A stretch of DNA of 34,693 nucleotides from NCBI GenBank assembly GCA_964409535.1, contig CAYPDQ010000009.1, positions 1 through 34,693 on the forward strand, read 5' to 3'. The position numbers and the translations under genes are program-made. Below the pieces are notes generated by a model. That model was not told the origin of the DNA. It did no database searches and saw nothing but the letters and a program-made list of their open reading frames with translations. Position 1 is the stretch's first letter, and each line of letters begins with the position of its first letter. The DNA comes from JBBUAX01 sp964409535. GTDB taxonomy: Bacteria; Patescibacteriota; Minisyncoccia; UBA6257; 2-01-FULL-56-20. Positions 14,101-22,001 of the stretch are shown piece by piece.

Positions 14101-15186
14101 TCATATTGGCGAGCCCAGCCAGTGAAGATGACGTCGGAGCCAGCGGTTGATCTCGGAGTCGCTCTTGTCGGTCAGGAAGTGGGCGAGCGGCGCGAGCCAC
14201 CGGAAAGACAAAGTCCCCTCCAGGCCAAGCTTTAGCATTATCTCCTGAAGCTCTATTTTCTCCAGGGAAAACGCCTTCTTGCGCACCGGCAAAGACAGCG
14301 GCAACTGCACTTCGGAATCCAGAAAAACCCTGCCCCTGGGACGCAGCTCTTCTATCCGCGCAAGAAGCGACTGGACCACCGGTTGAAGCTGCCGGTTCAT
14401 TGTCCGACCCACAGCCGGAGAGACGCTTCCGGCAAGATAGGCGGAATACAACCCCTCCGCCGCCCGCGGGCTTACCGCCCAGGCATCGCAAATCGCCCGA
14501 ACGAGCGACACCGTTTGCCATCTAATTTCCCGGCACTTTTCCGGCGCCGCGAAATAACTCCGGTCCGGGTCGAGAACGACCAGGTTCAGCGGCGGATTGC
14601 GGATTTTGCCCAGAACCGCGAGCTCTGCCCGGGCGATATCGGTAAAGAAAAAATTTTTGACCGGTTTTATTTCTTCAAAAAGAACGCGGCTCGTGAACTT
14701 TAACTCCAGTGCCGCCGCAACGCGTTTCGCTTCAAATCCCAGCGGGCTCCAAACCCGATGGCCGTCCAGGTGGAAATCCGAGACCTTCCCGCCGACCAAG
14801 ACCATATCCAAGTCGTCCACCTGAAGTTTTCCGGCCGCCTCCAACCGATACTGGTTGAAAACTTTCCCCGCTGACTGCGCGAGGATATTTTCCAATTCCA
14901 CCGCCGTGAGCGGCTCCTTCGGTCTCTCCCGAAGCGAGCTTATCGGAACCGTCGCGGTGGAAACGAGAGACGGATCGGCGGCGACGATCACTTTGTGATT
15001 CAGACGGCCAGAGACGATTTTAGAAACCAGGGTTCTTAAATCCTTTTCCCGCCAGAATTTCTTTGGGACAAGACGCTTCCCGCCCTCCAGATTCACAAAC
15101 AAGCCCTCTGCCGACTCCGGCCCCGACGCTCCGGCCGGGGCAGGCAGAACGCGCAATACCAGAAACGACTGCTTAGAGCCCAGCAC
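14101..15186 (-). CDS. FtsA/PilM-like protein, divergent
   Basis: A 361-residue soluble protein without signal peptide. The layout hints at the actin-like FtsA/PilM family: an N-terminal strand pair (QSFLVLRVLP; LFVNLEGGKRLVPK), an SHS2-like segment around residues 90-180 (LTAVELENILAQSAGKVFNQYRLEAAGKLQVDDLDMVLVGGKVSDFHLDG), and later NLVVLDPDRSYFA. I see no clear phosphate-binding motifs, so ATP binding is doubtful. It lies between alaS (gap 4 bases) and the baseplate-J-like membrane protein (gap 18), suggesting that those two work together in the cell envelope. The family assignment is tentative. Confidence 0.5.
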   Translation of the reverse strand: MLGSKQSFLVLRVLPAPAGASGPESAEGLFVNLEGGKRLVPKKFWREKDLRTLVSKIVSGRLNHKVIVAADPSLVSTATVPISSLRERPKEPLTAVELENILAQSAGKVFNQYRLEAAGKLQVDDLDMVLVGGKVSDFHLDGHRVWSPLGFEAKRVAAALELKFTSRVLFEEIKPVKNFFFTDIARAELAVLGKIRNPPLNLVVLDPDRSYFAAPEKCREIRWQTVSLVRAICDAWAVSPRAAEGLYSAYLAGSVSPAVGRTMNRQLQPVVQSLLARIEELRPRGRVFLDSEVQLPLSLPVRKKAFSLEKIELQEIMLKLGLEGTLSFRWLAPLAHFLTDKSDSEINRWLRRHLHWLGSPI

Positions 15187-15190
15187 AAAC

Positions 15191-17173
15191 TCATTCTATC
15201 ACTCCCCGTATGCGCCTCACACCTGCGCTCACGGCTTCTTCTTTTGTGATGCGGAACTTGCCGATCTCGCCGGTGCGCGCGACGTGCGGCCCGCCGCAGA
15301 ACTCAATGGAGAACGCTTCCGAGAAGCGCGGGCTCTCCGGCGTGGCGCTTTTGGGCCCTATGGAATAGACCGAAACCCGTTCCGGATACCTCTCTCCGAA
15401 CTCATGTTCCGCCCCAAGTTTCTCCGCTTCTTCCAAAGGCATCTCGCTTCGGATGACCGGCAAGTCCTCGGCGATCTTCTCGTTCACGATACGCTCCACT
15501 TCCCTCTTCTGCTCTTCGGTCATCTTTTCGCCGTAGAGGAAATCCATCCGCAGGCGCTCGCTCGTGATATTGCTTCCTCGCTGCTTCACGCTCGGCCCGA
15601 GAACCATTTGCAGGGCTTTGAGCAGCAAGTGGTGCGCGGTATGCAAACGCACCGTTTTCTCGGAAGCATCCGCGAGTCCCCCCTTGAACATCCCGGCGGA
15701 CGCTGTCCGGGAGAGTTCTTGATGCTTCTTCGCTTCTTTTGAGAATCCCTCGATATCTACCCCCATTCCCTTCTCTCCTGCTATTTCAACGATTAATTCA
15801 ATGGGAAATCCGTAGGTCGCGAAAAGATTGAACGCCACAAATCCTGGGATCGTCTTCGGTATATTCTCAAGTTCCTTCTTTATCTCTCTATTGTTTTTCT
15901 CTTCTTGCCGGTAAGAGATGGGGTCTTGACGCCATTTCTCGAACTCCTTTAAGCCTTTCTGAAGAGTGTTTCTGAATTTTGCTTCTTCTTTTTCTATTTC
16001 AGGAATCACCTCGTTTAGATATTTGGTCAAAGAAAATTCGGGTGAGTAAATTTTCGCGAAGGTCTCAGCCACATCGACAATAAGGCTCCTGTGCAAAATG
16101 AAATCTCTGGAATTATTCGTAACAGCAAGATCGTGAGCGCCAAGCTTATCCGCGAAACGTATAGCTCGCCTGAGAAGCCTCCTAAGTACGTATCCTTGCC
16201 CCGTATTGGAGGGCCTGACCCCGTCGGCGAGTAGAAATACGGCAGCACGGACATGATCTAGAATAACTCTGAATCCCTTCCCATAATCTCGGTATCTCTT
16301 CTCCGTTGACCCCTCCAAAACCATCTTCACTTCTTCGAAAACGTTCAGGTTGAAAAGATCGGGGTCATCGTTCGCCGCGGCGGTAATCCGTTCTAACCCG
16401 CCCCCGAAGTCAATGTTGCGCTGGGCGAGCTTTTCAAAGGCACCGTCCTCTTTCTTCTTGTATTCCATAAAAACCGAGTTCCCGATTTCCAGAAAACGGC
16501 CGCAGTCGCAGTTGGGGTGACATTCTTTATCTTTCCATTGCGAGCTTTCGTGGATTCCTCTCTTTCCATCAGGGTCAAAGTCAAAAAACACTTCGCTGTC
16601 CGGCCCGCCTGGCTCGCCCGCAGGCATGCTTGCCGGAGGCCCAGAACGGCTCCACCAGTTCTTTTCCGCCCCGTAGTAGCGAATTTTATCTTTGGGGATT
16701 CCCAACTTTTCCCAAATTTCAGCCGACTCCTTGTCTTTCGGAATGCCGCTCACCTCGTCTCCTCCAAAACACGTAACCCAAAGCCGCTCTCTTGGAAGCC
16801 CGATTTCCTTTGTCAAAAACTCAAAGCACCACGACAGCTGCTCCTCTTTCCAGTAGCCCGCCCCGACCCCGTCAGGGGCGTCGGGGTCGCCCAACGACCA
16901 GTTGCCGAGCATTTCAAAAAAAGTGGTGTGGCGGTTGTCGCCCACTTCCTCAATGTCTTCCGCCCGGAAGCATTTTTGGGAATTCGCGAGGCGCTTACCC
17001 AAGGGGTGCGGCTCGCCCAAAAGGTACGGAACGAGCGGTTGCATGCCGCTCCCGGTAAAAAGCGTCGTCGGGTCGTTCTCCGGCACGAGCGAGGCGGAGG
17101 GAATTATTTTGTGCCCTCTTGGCTCTGCTGCAAAAAACTCCAGATATTTCTTCCTGACTTCGGCTACGGTCAT
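15191..17173 (-). CDS. alaS: Alanyl-tRNA synthetase, short form
   Basis: A class II synthetase that charges tRNA-Ala. Catalytic core: FTGSGMQPLVPYLLGEPHPLGKRLANSQKCFRAEDIEEVGDNRHTTFFEMLGNWSLGD, GGPDSEVFFDFDPDG and VFMEYKKK. Editing-domain metal ligands: HTAHHLLLKAL (HxxxH) and CGGPHVARTGEIG. At 660 residues it stops right after the editing domain (EAVSAGVRRIRGVIE), so the C-terminal DHHA1/C-Ala domain of the roughly 875-residue enzyme is absent. The start ATG overlaps the rpoD stop (ATGA), showing translational coupling. The family is certain; the shortness is genuine because an intergenic gap and a new gene follow. Confidence 0.96.
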   Translation of the reverse strand: MTVAEVRKKYLEFFAAEPRGHKIIPSASLVPENDPTTLFTGSGMQPLVPYLLGEPHPLGKRLANSQKCFRAEDIEEVGDNRHTTFFEMLGNWSLGDPDAPDGVGAGYWKEEQLSWCFEFLTKEIGLPRERLWVTCFGGDEVSGIPKDKESAEIWEKLGIPKDKIRYYGAEKNWWSRSGPPASMPAGEPGGPDSEVFFDFDPDGKRGIHESSQWKDKECHPNCDCGRFLEIGNSVFMEYKKKEDGAFEKLAQRNIDFGGGLERITAAANDDPDLFNLNVFEEVKMVLEGSTEKRYRDYGKGFRVILDHVRAAVFLLADGVRPSNTGQGYVLRRLLRRAIRFADKLGAHDLAVTNNSRDFILHRSLIVDVAETFAKIYSPEFSLTKYLNEVIPEIEKEEAKFRNTLQKGLKEFEKWRQDPISYRQEEKNNREIKKELENIPKTIPGFVAFNLFATYGFPIELIVEIAGEKGMGVDIEGFSKEAKKHQELSRTASAGMFKGGLADASEKTVRLHTAHHLLLKALQMVLGPSVKQRGSNITSERLRMDFLYGEKMTEEQKREVERIVNEKIAEDLPVIRSEMPLEEAEKLGAEHEFGERYPERVSVYSIGPKSATPESPRFSEAFSIEFCGGPHVARTGEIGKFRITKEEAVSAGVRRIRGVIE

Positions 17174-18351
17174 ATGAGGTTCTCAAATCCCTCCAAGGCC
17201 TTGGACTTCTGGTGCTCGCGGATCTTCTCCAATGCCTTGGCTTCTATCTGGCGGATGCGCTCGCGGGTGACGCCCGAGACCTTGCCCACTTCCTCCAAGG
17301 TGTGAGAGACGCCGTCCTCCAGACCGAAGCGCATCTTCAAAATGTTCTGCTCCCGCTCGGTGAGGTCGCCCATTATTTCTTTGAGGAGGTCGCGCAAAAG
17401 CGCCCGTGCCGCAAGCTGGGCGGGCGTGGCCGACTTCTCGTCCGGAATGAAGTCCGACAAGGTGGAGTCCTCCTCGTCTCCGACCGGCGCCTCAATGGAG
17501 AGAACCTCCTGGGAAATTTTCTGGATGTGCCGGACTTTTTCCACGTCAATGCCCATCTCCGCCGCTATTTCCTCCGGCAAGGGCTCCCGGCCGAGTTCCT
17601 GGATCATATGCCGCCGGGTCTGGGCGTATTTGGAAATCGTCTCCACCATATGCACCGGAATGCGGATGGTGCGGGACTGATCCGCAAGCGCCCGGGTGAT
17701 GGCCTGGCGTATCCACCAGGTGGCATAGGTGGAAAATTTGAATCCCTTGCGGTAATCAAATTTCTCCACCGCCCGGGAGAGGCCGATATTCCCCTCCTGG
17801 ATCAGGTCCAAGATGGAAAGATTCGGGGTGCGGTTGGCGTAGCGCTTGGCGATGGAGACCACCAGGCGCAGGTTGGCTTTCATCAGGCGCTGGCGCGCTT
17901 CTTCGTCGCCCTCCCCGGCGCGTTTCGCGAGATCGCGCTCCTCGTCTTTGGTCAAAAGTGCGGTTCGGCCTATCTCCCGAAGATAAACCTGCACCGCATC
18001 CGGCGTGCCGCGCTCCGTTTCCAACTCTTCCAACTCCCTTCCGGTCAACTTCTCCTCCGTAGCCGCGCCGATGAGACCGGTCGTCTCCAGAACCTTTATA
18101 TTCGCTTTTTCCAAGCGGTCGTAGATCTCGTCCAGGACGGAGACGTCCTTCTCTATATTCGGGAAGTAGTAAAGTATCTCGTTGTCGGTAACGAAACCGC
18201 GCGGCCGGCCGCGGTCGATCAGCTCTTTGAGCGCGCCTTCGTCAAGCCTGGATTTGGACGCCTTCTTCTTGGGACGGCCTGGCTTCACAGCTTTCCTGGC
18301 CTTTGCCCTTTTCACCTTTACGCTCTTTTTCTTCTTTGGTTTGCGTTTCAT
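17170..18351 (-). CDS. rpoD: Primary sigma factor (sigma70 / RpoD)
   Basis: A 393-residue housekeeping sigma factor. It has a Lys-rich N-terminus (KRKPKKKKSVKVKRAKARK), region 1.2 (DAVQVYLREIGRTALLTKDEE), region 2 (LIQEGNIGLSRAVEKFDYRKGFKFSTYATWWIRQAITRAL), region 3 (IPVHMVETISKYAQTRRHMIQELGREP) and region 4 (LTEREQNILKMRFGLEDGVSHTLEEVGKVSGVTRERIRQIEAKALEKIRE). The large non-conserved insert of E. coli RpoD is missing. It follows dnaG by about 30 bases and overlaps alaS by 4; dnaG-rpoD is the bacterial macromolecular-synthesis pair, here without rpsU. Confidence 0.97.
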   Translation of the reverse strand: MKRKPKKKKSVKVKRAKARKAVKPGRPKKKASKSRLDEGALKELIDRGRPRGFVTDNEILYYFPNIEKDVSVLDEIYDRLEKANIKVLETTGLIGAATEEKLTGRELEELETERGTPDAVQVYLREIGRTALLTKDEERDLAKRAGEGDEEARQRLMKANLRLVVSIAKRYANRTPNLSILDLIQEGNIGLSRAVEKFDYRKGFKFSTYATWWIRQAITRALADQSRTIRIPVHMVETISKYAQTRRHMIQELGREPLPEEIAAEMGIDVEKVRHIQKISQEVLSIEAPVGDEEDSTLSDFIPDEKSATPAQLAARALLRDLLKEIMGDLTEREQNILKMRFGLEDGVSHTLEEVGKVSGVTRERIRQIEAKALEKIREHQKSKALEGFENLI

Positions 18352-18380
18352 GTTCCGCGTTTCACGTTTCGAGTTTTGCG

Positions 18381-20078
18381 TTATTCGATCGGTAGTTTAT
18401 GAAATTCCTCGCTTGCCGCCCGGAATGCCTCCTCGTCCCCCGCAAGCTCCGCTTGCTTCATCGCCGCCACCAATTCTTCGCGGCGTTCCTTAATATATTC
18501 CCGGAAGAGATATTCTTTCAACTCTTCAACTTCTTCCGGCGGGAACTCATCCGACTGGAGGACAATGAGATTCAAAACCTCGTCCAGCGCCGGGTCGCCC
18601 GAGCGCCGCTCGCCTCTTTTCACGACCGTGAGCGCCTCGCGATATTGAAGCGCGAGATATTCTTCGTGTTCCCCCAAAAGGCCGAAGTTATTACCGGGAA
18701 GCATAGCAGATATGAGCCGCTGACTCAAAAGTTCCCGTCGGGTAAAAACGCGTCTGGGCGCGGGCTGGATCTCTTCTTCCCGCACAATCCCAGTAGGCGA
18801 GGCGGGCGCGGTAAGCCGCGCCGCTTCCTCTTCCAATGTCTTCTCCTCTATACCTACGCGCTTGCCGAGCTCCTTTAGCCAGAAACTTCTCTCCACCGGG
18901 CTCACGATGGAGTTCAGCTTCGCGAGAACGGCGCGAAGGCGTTTCAAAAATTCCGGGTCGCGGACGTCGTTCTTCGCGCCGCTCAAATATTTCGCAAAGT
19001 AGAACTCCGGCGCGGGTTTGGCGTTTTTGACGAGTTCCCGAAGCATTGCCGGGTCTTTCTCCGCCGCCTCTGCCGGATCTTTTAAGTCCGCAAAGGTTAC
19101 GACCTTGACCTGAAAGCCGTTCGCCTCCGCCATATCCACCGCCCGTTCCCCCGCTTCCCAGCCGGCTTCGTCGTTGTCAAAACTCACCACTATGCGGTCG
19201 GCGATGCGCTTCAATGTCCTCAAGTGGTCGAAAGTCAAAGTGGTGCCGGAAGTCGCGACCGCGTTTTTCACTCCCGCCTGTGAGGACATCAAGAAATCCA
19301 TCTGGCCCTCCACCAAAAACGCCTCCCCCGCTTCCCGGATCGCGTTCTTGCTAGCCCAAAAACCGTACAGCAGCTTGGACTTGGAAAATATCGCCGTCTC
19401 GGGACTGTTCACGTATTTGCCCATCTTGCCGTCGTCGTACTGCGGCAAAACTCTCCCCGTGAACCCGACCACTTTCCCGAAGTGGTTGTGGATCGGGAAC
19501 ATTATCCGGCCGCGGAAGCGATCCAATTGCATCCCCCGCTCGGTTTTGAAAGAAAGCCCCGCCTGCAGCAAATCCTCCGGCCGGTAGTTCTGATTCAGGA
19601 AATGCAAGGTGAGCGCCTCGGGTTGGTTCGGCGCCCAGCCGAGTTCAAATGCATCTATCGTTTCCTGCGCGAGACCGCGAGATTTCAGATATTTCTGTGC
19701 CTCCGCGGAACCGGCGAGTTGTTCCTTAAAGAAATTCTTTGCCGCATCGTTCAATTCGTAGAGGAGGCCGGTGAATTTGTATTCCGCCGGGTTCATCCGC
19801 CGCAGTTCCACCCCGGCCTTCTCCGCGAGGATGCGCAACGCCTCGCCGAACTCCACGTTCTCATAGCGCATCAAAAAGCCGAAAATGTCCCCGCCCAAAC
19901 CGCAGCCGAAGCAGTGCCAGGTTTGGCGCTCCGGCGAAACCATAAAGGAAGGGGTTTTTTCCTTATGGAAGGGACAGAGTGCCTTGAAGTTCCTGCCCGC
20001 CGGAGAAAGGGTGAGATACTGCCGCAGAAACTCAACGATGTCCAGCTTTTGCTTGATTTCTTCGACCGGCGTGGCCAT
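18381..20078 (-). CDS. dnaG: DNA primase
   Basis: A 565-residue primase that makes RNA primers at the replication fork. The N-terminal zinc ribbon is C35-x2-H38 ... C56-x2-C59 (ALCPFHKEKTPSF; WHCFGCGLGGD). The RNA-polymerase basic motif region follows (GLSFKTERGMQLDRFRGRIMFPIHNHFGKVVGFTGRVL), then the TOPRIM domain (EAFLVEGQMDFLM and IVVSFDNDEAGWEAGERA, with the catalytic acidic EG and DxD-like residues). The C-terminal helical part that binds helicase is weakly conserved. The start at 20078 is preceded by a divergent promoter region. It heads the long minus-strand block. Confidence 0.96.
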   Translation of the reverse strand: MATPVEEIKQKLDIVEFLRQYLTLSPAGRNFKALCPFHKEKTPSFMVSPERQTWHCFGCGLGGDIFGFLMRYENVEFGEALRILAEKAGVELRRMNPAEYKFTGLLYELNDAAKNFFKEQLAGSAEAQKYLKSRGLAQETIDAFELGWAPNQPEALTLHFLNQNYRPEDLLQAGLSFKTERGMQLDRFRGRIMFPIHNHFGKVVGFTGRVLPQYDDGKMGKYVNSPETAIFSKSKLLYGFWASKNAIREAGEAFLVEGQMDFLMSSQAGVKNAVATSGTTLTFDHLRTLKRIADRIVVSFDNDEAGWEAGERAVDMAEANGFQVKVVTFADLKDPAEAAEKDPAMLRELVKNAKPAPEFYFAKYLSGAKNDVRDPEFLKRLRAVLAKLNSIVSPVERSFWLKELGKRVGIEEKTLEEEAARLTAPASPTGIVREEEIQPAPRRVFTRRELLSQRLISAMLPGNNFGLLGEHEEYLALQYREALTVVKRGERRSGDPALDEVLNLIVLQSDEFPPEEVEELKEYLFREYIKERREELVAAMKQAELAGDEEAFRAASEEFHKLPIE

Positions 20079-20101
20079 AGAGGTCTCTGTGCTCGGTTTG
20101 G

Positions 20102-20131
20102 ATTGTAGGATATAAAAAGCCGGGATACAAT
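20102..20131. promoter_or_regulatory. Symmetric divergent promoter for dnaG and the ABC transporter
   Basis: Plus strand: TTGTAG (20103-20108), 17 bases, TACAAT (20126-20131), upstream of the transporter. Minus strand: TTGTAT (complement of 20125-20130), 17 bases, TACAAT (complement of 20102-20107), upstream of dnaG. The ATTGTA...TACAAT inverted repeat therefore provides -35 and -10 hexamers in both directions, so polymerases would compete for the same sites. Confidence 0.6.
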
Positions 20132-20145
20132 TATCCTCGTTGTAT
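20125..20145 (+). promoter_or_regulatory. Candidate operator over the transporter start
   Basis: ATACAA (20125-20130) and TTGTAT (20140-20145) form a 6-bp inverted repeat with a 9-base spacer. It covers the -10 box, the expected transcription start and the ATG at 20144. A metal-responsive repressor would be the natural candidate for a metal-uptake operon, but no regulator gene is nearby. Confidence 0.4.
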
Positions 20146-20842
20146 GTCCGAAATCCTCCGCGTTTCCAATCTAACCGTCGCTTTCGACAACCAGGTCGTT
20201 ATAAACGATCTGAACTTTGACTTGAACGAGGGCGAGATCCTCGCGGTCATAGGCCCGAACGGCTCGGGCAAAACCGTGCTCCTCAAGGCCCTCTTGGGGA
20301 TAGTTCCCTTTGAGGGAACGGTGGAATGGGCCGAGAACGTCAAACTCGGCTACGTTCCGCAAAAAATTGACGCCGACCGGCACTTGCCGCTAAACACCGA
20401 AAACCTTCTTGCCGCCAAAGCTAAAGTTATCGGCCTCGGCGGAAAGGAAGTGAAGGAAGTCATAGAGAAGGTGAATCTTAGCGAGGGACTTCTTCAAACC
20501 CCGATCGGCCACCTCTCCGGCGGCCAGTTCCAGAAAGCGCTCATCGCTTTCGCGCTCCTAGGCAACCCCAGGGTCATTCTTTTCGACGAGCCGACCGCGA
20601 GCTTGGACCAGTTGAGCGAAGAACATGTCTACGAACTTATCCACGACCTGCAGGAAAAACACGGCATAACCGCAGTCCTCGTCTCCCACGAGTTGAGCGT
20701 CGTCTATCGCTACGCGACCAAAGTGCTTTGCCTGAACAGGCAGAAGATCTGCTTCGGTGAGCCGGAGGAAGCGCTGACCACGGAAGTTCTAAAGAAGCTC
20801 TACGGCTCGCCGCATAAGCTGCACTCCCGCCATGCCCACTGA
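20144..20842 (+). CDS. Metal-type ABC transporter ATPase
   Basis: A 232-residue ABC ATPase of the zinc/manganese (ZnuC/MntB-like) group. Walker A is GPNGSGKT (37-44), the Q-loop is in YVPQKIDADRHLPL, the signature is LSGGQFQKALIAFALLG, Walker B with D-loop is VILFDEPTASLDQLSEEH, and the H-loop is LVSHELSVVYRYATKVLCLNRQ. The KIDADRHLP segment after the Q-loop is typical of the ABC-3 metal group. It overlaps the permease gene by 11 bases. No substrate-binding protein gene is next to the pair, so the metal cannot be named from sequence. Confidence 0.9.
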   Translation: MSEILRVSNLTVAFDNQVVINDLNFDLNEGEILAVIGPNGSGKTVLLKALLGIVPFEGTVEWAENVKLGYVPQKIDADRHLPLNTENLLAAKAKVIGLGGKEVKEVIEKVNLSEGLLQTPIGHLSGGQFQKALIAFALLGNPRVILFDEPTASLDQLSEEHVYELIHDLQEKHGITAVLVSHELSVVYRYATKVLCLNRQKICFGEPEEALTTEVLKKLYGSPHKLHSRHAH

Positions 20843-21602
20843 TCAAATCACTTCTTTCACTCTGGCCTTGCTCTCCGCCGGCGCGGCGGGGGTGGTCGGC
20901 GCGTTCGCGCTTATGAGGCGGACCATTCTCGCGGGCGATGTGATGTCCCATATCGCTCTCCCCGGCCTCGGTCTCGCGGTCATCTGGAAATTAAACCCGC
21001 TTGTGGGCGGAGGACTTACCTTGCTTCTGGGAATACTCATCATCTGGCGTCTGCAGGAAAAAACCTCTCTTACCGCGGAAGCCGCGGTCGGCGTCATCTT
21101 CGCAAGCTCGGTCGCGATAGGCACACTTCTCATCAGCTCCGCGGAGGAACTGATAGACGCTCTCTTCGGCGGTTTCGGCAGTTTGACTCCGGCGGAATTC
21201 GTTTCCGGGGCTGGGGTGAGCATCGCCATCATCCTGGCTTTTTGGAGATTGCGGCACAAACTCATTCTTGCCCTCTTCTCGCCGGATCTCGCCGCCTCCG
21301 CCGGAGTGAAAGTCAGCCGAACCAACCTCTGGTTCCTGCTTCTTTTCGGCCTCGCGATCCTAATGAGCTTGCGCTTCCTGGGCGCGCTCCTTGTGGGGTC
21401 GCTCATCATCATCCCAGCTTCCGCCGCGCGCCAGCTTACCCACTCCCTCGGAAAATTCTTGATTCTCTCCGTCGTGCTTGCGATGCTCGCGATGCTTGTC
21501 GGTCTTCTTATTGCAAATTCCTACGGCCTGGAGCCCGGCCCGACCATAGTCGTCGCCGCCACCGCCATATTCCTATTAAGCTTGCTCAAGCCGAAAAAGT
21601 AG
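20832..21602 (+). CDS. Metal-type ABC transporter permease (ABC-3 family)
   Basis: A 256-residue polytopic membrane protein with about eight hydrophobic helices. It has the ABC-3 permease pattern: GAFALMRRTILAGDVMSHIALPGLGLA (the D-x-x-S/H-x-x-L-P-G-L/V motif), AAVGVIFASSVAIGTLLIS, and LGALLVGSLIIIPASAARQL near the C-terminus. These features match ZnuB/MntC/TroC permeases for Zn or Mn import. The start lies inside the end of the ATPase gene, so they are translationally coupled. Metal identity is inferred from family only. Confidence 0.9.
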   Translation: MPTDQITSFTLALLSAGAAGVVGAFALMRRTILAGDVMSHIALPGLGLAVIWKLNPLVGGGLTLLLGILIIWRLQEKTSLTAEAAVGVIFASSVAIGTLLISSAEELIDALFGGFGSLTPAEFVSGAGVSIAIILAFWRLRHKLILALFSPDLAASAGVKVSRTNLWFLLLFGLAILMSLRFLGALLVGSLIIIPASAARQLTHSLGKFLILSVVLAMLAMLVGLLIANSYGLEPGPTIVVAATAIFLLSLLKPKK

Positions 21603-21623
21603 ATATATAATTGATATAAAAAT

Positions 21624-21803
21624 ATGCCTCGCAAGAAGAGTACTAACGAAGAAATATTGGATACGCTGAATGGTTTGGTCGAAGCTGTCGGTAATGGCTT
21701 TGATAAGGTGAACGGCAAGTTGTCGCGGATTGAACTCACCATACTTGCCGAGCACGCGAGGCGGATTGAGCACCTGGAGCACAAAGCGGGGATCAGAAAT
21801 TAA
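21624..21803 (+). CDS. Small coiled-coil protein, unknown function
   Basis: A 59-residue protein read from ATG at 21624: MPRKKSTNEEILDTLNGLVE, then AVGNGFDKVNGKLSRIELTI and LAEHARRIEHLEHKAGIRN. The regular spacing of Leu, Ile and Val with charged residues predicts a single amphipathic helix forming a coiled coil. Similar short FDKV-type helices are common in CPR genomes, often near mobile or repeat loci; the function is unknown. It lies 21 bases after the permease and just before tRNA-Gly on the other strand. The start lacks a strong ribosome-binding site. Confidence 0.6.
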   Translation: MPRKKSTNEEILDTLNGLVEAVGNGFDKVNGKLSRIELTILAEHARRIEHLEHKAGIRN

Positions 21804-21810
21804 AGTTTGA

Positions 21811-21881
21811 GCGGGCGACCGGATTCGAACCGGCGATCTTCTGCTTGGGAAGCAGACGTTCTGCCTCTGAACTACGCCCGC
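21811..21881 (-). tRNA. tRNA-Gly (anticodon CCC)
   Basis: The minus-strand cloverleaf has acceptor GCGGGCG/CGCCCGC, D stem GTTC/GAAC, anticodon stem TCTGC/GCAGA around loop TTCCCAA (anticodon CCC) and T arm GCCGG-TTCGAAT-CCGGT (with one G-T closing pair). The discriminator is U, as expected for bacterial tRNA-Gly. CCA is not encoded. Confidence 0.94.
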
Positions 21882-21912
21882 AAGAAAATATAAATCTTTG
21901 TTGTGGTACGGG

Positions 21913-21951
21913 GCTTGGGAAGCAAGCGTACTGCCACTGTACTAATCCCGC
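21913..21951 (-). pseudogene. Truncated tRNA-Gly (5' half only)
   Basis: The minus strand reads GCGGGAT, then D arm GTAC-AGTGGCA-GTAC, then CTTGC and the loop TTCCCAA, closely paralleling the intact tRNA-Gly(CCC) that begins 31 bases downstream. After the loop only GC remains before unrelated sequence (CCCGTACC). There is no 3' anticodon strand, T arm or ATCCCGC acceptor strand. It is a 39-nt tRNA 5' half, probably left by deletion or recombination. Confidence 0.75.
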
Positions 21952-22001
21952 GCGCTCCGGATTCTACCACATACTACCTACCACCTACTACTTACCCAAC
22001 T

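Noticed and set aside
16590..16660. A possible palindrome-derived insertion in alaS around GPPASMPAGEPGGPDSEVF.
   Set aside because: The MPAGEPGGPDSE sequence is a normal variant of the AlaRS motif, so the local GC-rich repeats are not evidence of insertion.
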